Shown: positions 29,044 through 39,745 of the stretch, one piece after another
Layout of the letters: the number at the start of each line of letters is the position of its first letter
How positions within the stretch are numbered: position 1 is the first letter of the stretch
Assembly: GCA_950295325.1 (NCBI GenBank)
Contig: OX485805.1
Span: 19,021,501 to 19,085,500 of the forward strand
Origin: Polytrichum commune
Taxonomy: Eukaryota > Streptophyta > Polytrichopsida > Polytrichales > Polytrichaceae
Reading direction: 5' to 3'
DNA length: 64,000 nt
Position numbers and translations under genes: made by a program
The notes under the pieces: model-generated
Databases searched by the model: none
The model's input: the letters and a program-made list of their open reading frames with translations, nothing else
Told to the model about the DNA's origin: nothing

Positions 29044-29222
29044 ATAACATTATTAAGCAGTGTGCATTCATTCATGTGGGCCTTGAGAATATAATCATGG
29101 GATGTCCCAACCTAGTGCAAGGAGACTCATATTAAGTCTGAATTTGCATTAGGCTGGGGCATCCCATGGTTATCTTCTCAAGGCCCACATGAACACACGC
29201 ACAATGCTTAATGGTATGCTTC
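29044..29222. repeat. Long near-perfect hairpin, ~78 bp arms
   Basis: 29044-29121 pairs with 29143-29222: both arms share ATTAAGCA, GTGTGC/GTGTG, TTCATGTGGGCCTTGAGAA and CATGGGATG, with few mismatches, around a loop of about 20 bases. Could be a foldback MITE, a solitary end of a larger element, or a hairpin transcript precursor for small RNAs. No target duplication could be defined. Confidence 0.75.
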
Positions 29223-29368
29223 AAAATAACGTCAATTCTTCGCTGCTTGTTGTGTCTCATCAACCGATTTACTTTGTCCCTAAATAACAACCTTCTTGGA
29301 CTTAAACATCAGACTGCCTACTGGCTTCAAGTTTCCTGTTCTCTGCTACTGTACTCAGGTCAGTATTA

Positions 29369-30435
29369 GGGCCACTTCACACACGAGACTGAGAGCCCGT
29401 GACCATTACACTTCAAGCACTCTCATTGGTGGAAAAGGCGGAGCCGGTCCAAGTTCGCTACTTCACACTACGCTTGAGGGACCAACGGAGTATACAAGTG
29501 AATGCAAGAAGATGGATGTAAAGTCTACATGGATTCCCACACGGCATCAAATGGATCATGTTTCATGGTCACTTGGACTCCCGGGTACGCAACTCCCGTA
29601 TTATATGGTCCTGATTATAATCACTTATAATGCGTTTTAGTCCAATATTGAGTGATACAATTTGTTTTAATGTAGGAAATCCTTGTAGCCCTTCTAACAA
29701 GGAATCCAAAAATGTAATTATATATAGGAAATGAATATATTTTGAAGCCTATAATTGCATTAAAAACCTAATTATATGATTTTTTTAATACATGTACCAT
29801 AGGTCAAACTACCCAACTTTTTGGACTTTTTAATAAAATTTTAACATTGTGAATGAATTATAATTTTAATGGGAGGCAACTATTCGTGGCTTATAATTTT
29901 AATGGGAGGCTTAATAAATATGCAACCCAACTTTTTTTTCATCTCATTTTATTTAATTTGGTCTTTACCCAACTCTTTTTTTCATCTCATTTTATTTAAT
30001 TTGGTCTTCATCCAACTTTTTGATCATTTTAATTTGATATAATTTGATATAATTTTTACAAAAGCCGTCCTCTAAGCCATTTTAAGTACGAGACCCCCTG
30101 CGTATAATATGGGAGTTGCGTACCCGGGCTTGGACTATTCTCAAAAACCACCTCTTGGGAGGTAGGCCTAACACAAAACCATTGGGAGACCATGGCACTC
30201 ACAATCATTGATTTATTCTATTTTATCACGTGTGAGGACCCACATGAATAGAAATTCATTGAAATAGCTAGCATTTGGTTGAGGGCCCGGTCACATATGG
30301 CTTCACACTACACTTGAGGATTCGTGACCACACGACATGATTTTGGAGGTGTGTTGGGACAGCCTTGGGCACTTTCTTTTGGGCTCTCACAATGATTTCA
30401 TGGTCATGGCTCTTGGCTCGTGTATGAAGTGGCCC
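29369..30435. mobile_element. Harbinger/Tourist-like MITE, copy 2 (inverted), with nested hAT-like element
   Basis: Ends GGGCCACTTCACACACGAG and, reverse-complemented, GGGCCACTTCATACACGAG, flanked by TTA at 29366-29368 and 30436-30438. The outer parts align in reverse orientation to 25541-26042. Removing the nested insertion and one 8-bp duplication leaves about 510 bp, close to the 502 bp of copy 1. Confidence 0.85.
29580..30128. mobile_element. Nested hAT-like MITE, 549 bp, 8-bp target duplication
   Basis: Ends CCCGGGTACGCAACTCCCGT and its inverted partner match over 26 bases with one mismatch. CTTGGACT occurs immediately before (29572-29579) and after (30129-30136). An 8-bp duplication fits hAT-type insertion, though CCCGGG ends differ from the usual hAT CAGGG/TAGGG. 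AT-rich interior with small internal duplications (near 29855-29905 and 29930-30020). No coding capacity. It was inserted into an already present MITE. Confidence 0.8.
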
Positions 30436-30438
30436 TTA

Positions 30439-31446
30439 GCTCCAGCCTTTTCTTTTTTTCTTTTCTTTCTTCTCTTCTTCTTTTGGTTCATCAGCTGGAA
30501 TATGTTCGCCTGCACAAAGACAAAGTTGGGTATTTAGAACTTCTTGCTTGTGTCCCACCCTGCCACTTTGATCAATTCCTTAGATTAAATTGATGCAGCA
30601 AACACTCTAGCACCAAGTTGAACCACTTGGTTCTAAGAAATTCTACTTTGTCGTGTGAGTCCTCGTGAGAAATTAATAAGCAGTGGAGTGAGTGTTCATC
30701 CTAGTCAAGATCTTTGCCCAGGGTGGCAGCTCAAACAAATAATTACAGGGGGCTCGTCCAAAAGTTTCACAAAGGCATAGATTATGTACACATAATCGTA
30801 CATTTAAATCTAGACCATGTGTTCAAATCATCTGGATTCAAGAGTCTCAAAAGAGAAGCGGGAGAGAAGCCACCAAGAGAAGTCGGGAAGAGAGTTAGGG
30901 TTAGGGCTTACAAGCCAAAAGAATCTAGACTATCTTCAAATTTTTGTAGATGATATAAATGACAATTAGGTATGATGGAGACTAGCTAGATTATGGACGA
31001 GCCCCCTTGTCCAAGAGAAAGTCCACATTATTTTCAAATCATTCATGTATTGTAATACATAGACATGTTCAAATCGATTAATTATTGAGTATTATGGGCG
31101 GTTCCAATGTGCACTACATCACTCCATTCTAAGTTCTGTAAAATTGTTCTTTGGTATGAATGTACGATGGATTATCTATTATAAATTATTTTGCACTTGT
31201 GGCCACCCCGGGGATCTTTGAAGTGTATACTAGGTGAGAAATCTTGGCAGCAATGGCACGAAGTAGTCAACGAGAAGGCAGTGCACACACTTCCAGATCG
31301 TAGAGAAGAAAGAGCTTCAACGATGCATTGATCTGGAGCTCGAGCTGTGCAGGAGGAGAGAGAATCTACAAACATTGAATGAGATAACAACTTCAAAGAC
31401 ACCATGGTAACTACTGTAGCAAACTAGAAACCATGCTGACGAATCG
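30439..31446. other. Intergenic, nothing recognised
   Basis: No gene seen. A CT-rich tract lies at 30446-30482. The short frames are not convincing. Confidence 0.4.
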
Positions 31447-31980
31447 ATGAATCAAACCCACATGCGCATGTGAACCCATCAACGTTGATGATCATGCAAC
31501 TTAATCTCCCCAAGGATGCGAAGTGATCAATCTACCATCAAGATGAATCAAACCCACACGCACATCAACAGCGATCATTTTGCAACTTAACCTCCCCAAG
31601 GATGCGAAGTGATCAATCTACCATCAAGCTGAATCAAACCCACACGCACATGTGAACCCATCAACGGTGATCATTCTGCAACTTAATATCCCCAAGGATC
31701 CGAGGTGATCAATCTACCATCAAGCTAAATCAAACCCACACGCACATCAACAGTGATCATTCTGCAACTTAATATGCCCAAGGATCCGAGGTGATCAATC
31801 TACCATCAAGCTGAATCAAACCCACACGCACATCAACAGTGATCATTCTGCAACTTAATATCCCCAAGGATCCAAGGTGATCAATCTACCATCAAGCTGA
31901 ATCAAACCCACACACACATCAACAGTGATCATTTTGCAACTTAACCTCCCCAAGGATGCGAAGTGATCAATCTACCATGA
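31447..31980. repeat. ~82-96 bp tandem array, six units
   Basis: Six units each with 'GAATCAAACCCACACGCACA', then 'AACAGTGATCATTCTGCAAC' or a variant, CCCAAGGAT, and 'GATCAATCTACCATCAAGCT'. Units start near 31447, 31543, 31629, 31722, 31811 and 31897. Longer units have an extra TGTGAACCC. Confidence 0.9.
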
Positions 31981-32325
31981 TCAAGCCAAGCTCCAATCTC
32001 TCTTGCTCGCTCCCAAGCTTAATATTCCCAAATATCTGCACATGAAGAACTTAGGGTTCCTCAAATGATCCTAGATGGGTTCCCTCCACACACAAACCAA
32101 AATCTAGAAATCTCGATTCCAATCCACGTACAAGAAAAACTAATGTGGCGACAATGGCTAAGTGATTAATCTACCTTCAAGCCAGGCTCCAATTTATCGT
32201 GTTTGTTTGTTTCCAACTTACTGTCAAATCTTTGCACATGAAGAAATCAGGGTTCTTCAAATAAGTCTAACTTGCATCCCTCCCCACACACACCAAAATC
32301 CAAAAGTTTTGATTTCAATCCACAC
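31965..32325. repeat. ~175 bp direct duplication following the array
   Basis: 31965-32140 and 32150-32325 share, in order, AAGTGAT.AATCTACC, CAAGCCA.GCTCCAAT, 'TGCACATGAAGAA', GGGTTC.TCAAAT and 'CACACACA.ACCAAAATC'. They are diverged, so older than the neighbouring array. Confidence 0.65.
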
Positions 32326-33121
32326 TTCAAAAAATAATAATAATAATGTGACAGAGAGGACAACAAGTTTCAAAATTATAGATTAAGAGAGTGGGGCAAC
32401 AAGAACCCAACCCCTTGAAACCTTAGGAGACATCGCACAAGTGATTTCATCCATCCTCGATTCTTCACAAAAATAAATTCGACAATTTTTTTTCCATTCT
32501 CCATAAATGAAGTGTAAGGTATGTTATTTTTCATATCTAGCCCTTTATGTCCATGGTAATTTATATGGACCACTTACATCATTTTAAAGATGTTATGTTA
32601 AATATTACATTACATGAAATCTTGTCTCATACATCTAGAGCACCCTATATTATATGTATTAATTACTTTACAAATTACTCACAATTAATATATGAGACCC
32701 TATATTTTATCACATGTAGTTCTTGCTTTTTTTGCATGTGCCCATGACCATTGTAAATCCTATCCATGCCATTCATAGCCCTTCCATATGCATCAAAGGC
32801 CATGGGGAGGTCATTGTTGAAATTTTATTACACCACATGAGGAAAAAAATATAGGGTCCTTTGATTCAATAGAGCAAAAATTATACAAATTTTGGAATTA
32901 CTATAGCTTGGATAGAATGACCCATACAATATCATATCTAAAGTAGGGTAAATGAAAAGTATAGGTGGTATATAGATTTTGTTAATATTATAGGATATGT
33001 AAAATTGGACAAACAAATAATTTATGTGTGGTTCAATGAATGTATTTGGATTGGATGAGAAATTGCCTCAATTGTCTTAAACTCATCCAAACTAGAAGTT
33101 GGCATTGGAAATCTTGGTTTA
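32326..33121. other. Intergenic, AT-rich, nothing recognised
   Basis: No gene or structured element seen. Confidence 0.4.
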
Positions 33122-33427
33122 GGGCTACTTCACACACAAGCCAAGAGCTGTGACCATGAAATTGTAAGAGCCCAAAAGAAGTGTTCAAAGGCTATCCCAA
33201 GACACTTCCAAAATCATCTAGTGTGGAGACATGCCCTCAAGTGTACTGTAATATTAGATGTGACTGGCCCTCAACCAAATGCTAATCCAAGGAATTTCTA
33301 TTCATTGCGGGGTCCCCACACATGATAAAATATAATAAATCAACAATAGTGAGATTACGGAGTGCCATGGTCTCCAATTTTGTGTTAGACCTACCTCAGG
33401 GACAAGGTCTCTAAAAATAACACTAAA
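33122..33427. mobile_element. Truncated MITE, 'GGGCCACTTCACACACGAG' family, copy 3
   Basis: Begins GGGCTACTTCACACACAAG after TTA (33119-33121) and aligns to roughly the first 300 bp of 25541-26042, then stops where the long-inverted-repeat element begins. The second half is missing, so either the later insertion or a deletion removed it. Confidence 0.75.
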
Positions 33428-35246
33428 TTAGGTCATTTGAGACGATTTTTGGCATTTTGAGACATTTACATATATATAAGAACATAGAAAATGTTATATA
33501 AATATTAGCAAAAGGTGTGTGAAACTCAAACATGCCAACATTAAAGAGTGTTGATCTACATCAATCCATGCACAAATGAAGGCATAACTCGATCAAGAAC
33601 TCATATTAGGATGCTTTCAGTAGGACAACCCAAACATGAGACAATATTGGAAGACAAAGGAGGTATTCATATTACATGAAAAAAAAGTTACAAGATTTGA
33701 TAAAAAGAAATTAATTAGCAAACGAGTGCCACATAATCATTATTGGATAGTGCAACCTAAACTAAGCCTATTCATGTACAAGGTCTATGCTAACATCTGG
33801 CATTTATGGCTTTGGGCGCCATTTCTTTTGCTCGCATGGCCTCCGTGTTCTGGAAAATCTCTGCTCCGCAACTTCAGCCAAGGTCAGGAAAAGGGCCCAC
33901 CATGGTACATTTAGGAGGCCAATAAGAACCCAGATCATAAGATGATTGCCTCGCACTTCTACATAGGGCGTAGAAACTCTCCAATTCGATGGATAAGGCA
34001 CCTTTGGAACGGGTTAGTACGGATTGGATGCAACCTACAAACCGATGGAAAAGAGGGGTTACTTTGAGGAGGAAGGCCAAAACCTATGACTAACAAAAGG
34101 AATGGAGGAAACGAAGTGCAACTTGGCATAGGCTACAGTGTACCTTAAGACGTGTGAGGGTTAGGGCAATGTCAACACATGTTGTCAATGTCCAATGGGG
34201 TGGAATAGGATGGGCGCATCCAGTGTTGGTCGAAGGTTCATCCAAAGCCATTGGCGAGGCGCCATGTTGCCACCAAACCGAGAGGGGGAGTCCCAGCCAT
34301 AATCGCGCGCATGGGCGGCCCCGTTGAGTGGTGACAACGACAATGAGGGGCAAGAACATTTCCAAGGTGGGGGACTATCCATGGCGATGGCGTCCAATGG
34401 CTCCTTGGAGTATTTGATCATGGACGCCGCATCACATACTGCATCGTAGAAAAAGATTTGCAAGTTGGAGTCACTAATGGCTTGGACCAAATCCTTGAAG
34501 AGTTGGTCAACAAGAAAGAACCCAAAACACGGCGAGGAAACCAATATACATACAAAACACAATTATATATGACCAAGAAGGTTATTTCAAATAAATTTAT
34601 TATTTTTTGCATGAGTGAACAACTCTCTGTACATGTATTCCTTGGCATCCATGTATTTGTCGCCTATTGGATTACTCCGTATGAGCGCATAAAAGTATCT
34701 CCCAAAGCCCATCAAAAACCGACCATCCACGTGGGGCATATAATGTAGTTTGAGGTGGGGTTCAAGATGTTCTTGGAGGGGTTGTCGTACACCATGTGGG
34801 TTAGCCACTATATATGAACTCTATGACGGCCTAGGTGTTCTCCGATTTCATGAAGCTCCAAACAATCACCTACTATTGGATTGGGCAACCTGAAGGAAAT
34901 GACAGTCTCGGCTAAAGGTAGACAAACTCGCTCTTGATGTATGTCAAGAGCTCACCGCAATCCATGTTCTCGGGCGTAGACAACATCGGGGCCATCGGGG
35001 CCCTAGAACAATGCACACATTGGACCAGGGTCTCATTCAAGTCCAAACTAGGAACCACCGCTTAAACTATGTGATAAGGGTGGGCAAAATAGGGGAGCGA
35101 CTGCGCTATGCTCGATGCATTGTGGAGACAAGCGAGGGGGGCAGCTACATTATGCTAAGTTCATTTCAAGCATTATTTAAAGAGGACATGAGCATGTCAA
35201 ATATTGTTGATGAAGAGAAACCAAAATGCATGTCACAAACCATTCA

Positions 35247-35277
<31 letters not shown>

Positions 35278-36745
35278 CAAAAAGATTGATTTGTTTTTGA
35301 AGGCTCTATGTACAAATTGTTTACAATTTGGTTTGAACGAGGAGTTCAACATTTCCTAAGTCACGATCTTAAAAAATGATATCGCACCACAAAGGTCAAG
35401 CCTAGCCCCATGGGGGCAGACATTGAGTGGGGTGCCAAGAGGGTGGGGGAGGTGAGGGTGAGTGCAGCTAGGGAACAACCACACATTGATCAAACATGAC
35501 CCAAGAAGTTTCAGCCAGCCAACCCAAATTGAGAGGACTCGATGAATTACCTCATCCCAACTTTGCATGATAATCACAAAAGCCTCCACCCCCTCCACTT
35601 GGTTTTTTGCTCCAACGCCTTTGCAAATGCACTTAGCAACTTGATCCTACACAAGTTGAGTATCAGGCCTTTGTCCCAAGTTAGCTTCCACATGCACATT
35701 ATGCATTGGACCATTGATTGGGTTGGGCACAAAAGTATCACCAGGCCCCTACGAGCCTTCAACATCTATCATCCAGCCTTCGGAGGTGTCATGACACTAC
35801 TCTTGGATGCCCAGAAGTGGTGTCGGGTTTGGGATGGCTAACCCAAACTATTCAACAGTGGGAGCGACGTTGACAACACCAAGAGGGACTTCAAGAGCAG
35901 GGGAGATTGGGGCACCCAACCTTAACATGTTGGGGTCACCTAGTTAGTGAGGGGGGGGGGGGGCAACATTGTAGGCATTTGAAGGGGGAGAGGGGCACAA
36001 TTGCTAGGGATCCCAAGTGCCCCCCACATGTTGAAGTCGTCCATTTACTGCAAGAGTTCATAATTGGCCCCCTTGTCCATGAGTTTGTTGGTTGCACCCA
36101 ATTTGGTATCAACCCATTGAAAAGGCTCTTTATCCATCGAATCAAAGCGTTTCTACACCCTGTGTAGAAGTGTAAGGCAGTCTTCTTCCCAAATGATACC
36201 CCCTTCAAATTCATCCTCCTATGATCTGGGCTCTTGTCAGCCTCCTACTTGTATCATGATGGTGTACGTCCTGACCTTGGCTACAATCGCGGAGCAAAGA
36301 TTTTCTAGAATGTGGAGGCAATGTGAACAAACGAAGTAGCGGCGAAAGAAAAAGAAACAACAACCAAAGCTAAAAAGGCCAACGTTAGCATATTGGACAT
36401 TGTACATAAGTAGGCTTAGTTTAGGTCACACTATCCAATAATGGTTATGTGTTGCTCAGTTTCTACTTAATTTCTTTAATCAGACCTTTATTTTCTATAT
36501 CCCATTATATAAATATCTCCTTTCTCCTCCTGTATTGTTTCATGCTTGGGATGTCCAACCAAAACCATATTCATTTGAGTTTTTGATCGAGTTGTGCCTT
36601 CATTTGCACATGAATTGATGTAGATCCCCACTCCAAAATGTTTGCATGTTTGAGTTTCACACACCATTCCCTAATATTTAGGTGATTTTTTCGTGCACTT
36701 ATATATGTCAATGTCTCAAAATGCCAAAACACTCTCAAATTACCT
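33428..36745. mobile_element. ~3.3 kb element with ~370 bp terminal inverted repeats (MULE-like)
   Basis: 33428-33800 aligns in reverse to about 36375-36745. Both ends, read inwards, share 'ATTAGGT.ATTTGAGA', GGCATTTTGAGACATT, TGTGTGAAACTCAAACATGC, 'GATCTACATCAAT', AACTCGATCAA and 'CTATCCAATAATG'. Long inverted repeats of this size are typical of Mutator-like elements. Flanks carry ATAACA on both sides, but a clean 9-bp duplication is not visible. The interior (33800-36375) is richer in GC than the ends and contains broken open frames on both strands that I do not recognise, so it may be decayed transposase or captured host DNA. Includes a GA microsatellite at 35251-35277 and a run of 13 G near 35949. 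Confidence 0.6.
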
Positions 36746-36989
36746 AATATAACATCTCAATAATATTGGCAATAAAAATAAATAGGTTGAAACAACTACT
36801 CTTTCAAAATTCTAACATGTTATTTGGGATGAATTGTAAAGGGGTTGGGTTGTCTATGGATATATGTACACCAAAGCACCTAGGGACAGTGTAATGGATC
36901 ATTAGAGCTTGGTGTCATTATCTATTTTAAATTTGATTTCAGAGACCAAATCATGAGTGAGGCTTGGGATGAGTGAAAGGCACTTTGAC

Positions 36990-37380
36990 CCTGGGCACTG
37001 ACGTGCCTAATTCGGTTACTTAGTTTGATCACACACTTATGTTTGAGTGGTATGTGGTTAAGTGTGCATCCAAGAACAAACACCAAAAAGACATGTGTTT
37101 GAAAAAGACTATATTACATGCTCAAAATATGTCCATTATTTTACTCTCAATAATCAACATAATTGGAACATAGTTGGAAAAAAAACGTAAATGACCATTT
37201 CAAATGCATAAGAATCGTCACTTCAACTATGAATATGATATTCATATTCGAAACTCCAACAATTATGAGGAAAGTGGCTTCTACGGCCTCAAATTGGGTT
37301 TTGCTACGTATCTCCTACTATCATGTGTTTCATATCCTAGGAGACATAGGCTAGGTAGCAAGGAGTAAGCATTTAAGAGC
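36990..37380 (-). repeat. Dispersed ~350 bp repeat, inverted copy
   Basis: Related in reverse to 11826-12150, 41090-41300 and 62340-62690, and in the same orientation to 61110-61500, with which it shares GTTACTTA, ATTTGAATGGTATGTGGTT or variant, 'CAAGAA..CACACCA', 'GGAAAGTGGCTTCTAC'-like and 'ATAGGAGACATAGGCTAG'-like blocks. Confidence 0.55.
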
Positions 37381-37439
37381 CATCTTCTACACTATACATT
37401 GTTCACAAACTAGAAAACCAGCTATGGAGTTGGAGTTTA

Positions 37440-37833
37440 GGGCCGGTTTACACTACGGTGGAGAAGTCCACCGGTCATGAAAAAAAGGGCGTTTCTCAAT
37501 TGTGATTGGTCGAAAATGCAACTCTTGACCGGTGGGTGTTTACACTAGGTGAAGAAAACAATGGTGGTGAACTTTTCTCATGGATGATAAAATGACATGG
37601 CCGCCTACATGGCGGCACTTTTTGGAGTTGGGCTTCTCCGGAGGAGGAGTTTCTTGTCTGGCCTCAAGAGGCCGGACAAGAAACTCCTCCTCCAGAGAAG
37701 CCCAACTCAATAAAAATATTTTATTGCCTTTAATTCTTCTCCGGCACATCCACCATTTGCCTCATATAACCATGTCTTGGCCAAGCATTCTTGACCGCCC
37801 GGAGGCCTTCTCCACCGTAGTGTAAACCGGCCC
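37440..37833. mobile_element. Tourist-like MITE with internal hairpin, 394 bp
   Basis: The ends GGGCCGGTTTACACTACGGT... are perfect inverted repeats of 27 bp, flanked by TTA at 37437-37439 and 37834-37836. In the middle, 37625-37663 pairs with 37669-37708 (arms starting GAGTTGGGCTTCTCC) with one or two mismatches and a tiny loop. No coding capacity. The terminal TTTACAC motif links it to the MITE at 27156-28118. Confidence 0.85.
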
Positions 37834-38705
37834 TTAGTCTAGTGGGACTCCCACTCCCACACTCATTCAGAACATGTTGGCCCTTTTCTCGAGACATTTG
37901 GAGCAGATACTTCATTGATCCCCACAAATCTTCTTTGTTTTTGGTTCAAATAAACTACATGTTTTGGTCGCTTTTTATTTGCCAAGTCATGGGGTCGCAC
38001 TTGAAACACGACAACAAAATGCATGTTGTGTCAAAGCCTTTATTCCAGGGTACTCAAAGTGAAAACACTGCACTGCATATTCCTATACCTCATTTGTAGC
38101 CAAACTACTACTAATAATGATAATAGATTTGGCTTTGTCACAAGAGGCTCTATCCTAAAATCACATTTTAAAAGTAATCATTCTGGATTTCTACATTAAA
38201 TATGATAATTTAGTGTCAAGTGGTATTTAATGTCACTATGGCAACTTTCTGGATGACACTTCTTATGAATAAGTGAACAAATACTGTCATGGATGATGGA
38301 TGAGTTCATCCATTGGCCAAGAACCCTACCTTCTCTTGTCGACGACTTGTGATGAGATGTTGCCATGGATGATTGAGATTTGGATGAAAATCATTTGGTA
38401 AGTGACAGTAATTGCAACACTGTAAATGTATAATCCCCTAGAAAAATTTACGAGGAATGAGAAATAATGTTGGGTGAAGATTTAGTGTTGGTGACACTAT
38501 ACTGTGGTTTACAATTAGTATTGAGCAAGACAATTAGAATTGGTGACACTAAATAACATATTTAGTGTAGTTCTTGTACCTCTTAGGATGAGGTCACTTG
38601 CCCACTTGAGATCAGTTTGTGAGTAGATCCACAAAGTACTAGATGGTCCCTATGGGTGTGGAGTGAATGTAATTTTTGAAGGAGTAATTTAAGACAAGCT
38701 GTAAT

Positions 38706-38861
38706 GTAACTACACCTAGTTACCATCCTACGATGACGAGGCGTCCTCAACGACGAGGCTAATTGACAATATGATATTGTAAAGTAACTACACCTAGTTG
38801 TCATCCTACGACGACGAGGCGCCCTCAACGACAAGGCTAATTGACAATGTGACATTTAATG
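38706..38861. repeat. 78 bp tandem duplication in the LTR
   Basis: 38706-38783 and 38784-38861 are near-identical, each from GTAACTACACCTAGTT through CATCCTACGA.GACGAGGCG to AATTGACAAT.TGA. Confidence 0.9.
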
Positions 38862-38993
38862 TATACCATGATGACGAGGTTGGGTGTATGGACACCTAGT
38901 CATCGACGGTAGTGTCATTGTAAGGTAACTACCGATATTGATGGATAATTGAATATTCTAACCACATGTGCCAGTGTATAAGCGGAGGATGAT

Positions 38994-39356
38994 GGGAGCT
39001 AGACAACTCCTAGTTGAAGATGGATGGATTGGAGTTAGACAACTCCAGATTGACAACATGTGCACTGGAGTTAGACAGCTCCGCATATAGTGCATTGGAA
39101 TTAGACCATTCCATATTGAGAACATGTGCACATGAGTTAGACAACTCTCGATGAGGTGCATTGGAGTTGGACCGCTCCAGAATTAGAAAGATGAATGTTA
39201 TTCATTGGAGTTAGACAACTCTTAATGAATAGATGGATCTAGTTGGAATTAGACAATTCCAACTAGAAGAATGAATGGATGAATTTAGTTGGAATTAGAG
39301 AGTTCCAACTAGAAAGAATGATGGATGAATCCAATTGGAATTAGACAATTCCAATT
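38994..39356. repeat. Ten palindromic modules GGARTTAGACARYTCC in the LTR
   Basis: Modules at about 38995, 39031, 39069, 39105, 39132, 39161, 39207, 39244, 39288 and 39337. Each is an imperfect palindrome (for example TTGGAATTAGACAATTCCAA) with a TAGAC-like centre, spaced 27-49 bp. They lie in the part of the LTR expected to be U3 if transcription runs left to right. Confidence 0.85.
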
Positions 39357-39745
39357 GGAAGAATGAGATTAAGATAAGAGATGGAAGAAGGTTCTAGAAG
39401 AACCAAAGATAGAAGATTCATAGTAGGACTAAAAGATAGAGCTATGAATATGATACTTTTACTATATGTAAAGATAGAAAGTAAAAGTAGTGCTTCGGCA
39501 TAAGAAGAAGCTCGGGGGAGGAGAGAGCACCTTTTGTCTCTCTCCTATGGTCGGGTGGTTGAGCTTTAACCAAGACCTACTTGGTCTATGATTGTTTTGG
39601 GTTGATACGTGTTAGTGTGGAAATTGGTGATAAACCGGTGAGAGGTTTGTTACACAAGCCAAACAAACCCTAGCCCATTGGTTGAACTCATTGAACGAGT
39701 CGATCCAATGTCTAGGAACATAACATTCCTTAATGATGTCAACCC

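Larger units (their letters stand above)
38700..39654. mobile_element. Solo LTR, 955 bp, CAAGC target duplication
   Basis: Begins TGTAATG and ends GTTACA, with TG...CA termini, flanked by CAAGC at 38695-38699 and 39655-39659. The paralogous repeat at 54620-55225 has the joined site (reverse complement AAGACAAG then ACAAACAAACC), so insertion boundaries are directly visible. Within it are a 78 bp tandem duplication (38706-38861) and a ladder of ten palindromic modules (38994-39356). No internal coding region, hence a solo LTR. Confidence 0.9.
38195..39745 (+). repeat. Dispersed repeat copy A, interrupted by a solo LTR
   Basis: 38195-38699 plus 39655-39745 align in reverse, almost without gaps, to 54620-55225. 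Shared blocks include 'GGTATTTAATGTCACTATGG', 'GATGAGTTCATCCA', 'GATTTAGTGTTGGTGACACT' and 'CTAGATGGTCCCTATGGGTG'. In copy A this homology is broken by the 955 bp LTR at 38700-39654; copy B is the uninterrupted version. No coding capacity seen. Confidence 0.8.

Noticed and set aside
31447..31980. CRISPR-like spacing of repeats
   Set aside because: Units are whole diverged 82-96 bp tandem copies, not short identical repeats with unique spacers, and the genome is a plant's.
34185..34562. 125-codon minus frame inside the long-inverted-repeat element
   Set aside because: No similarity I can name; overlapping frames on both strands are broken. Kept only as a possible decayed fragment in the element description.
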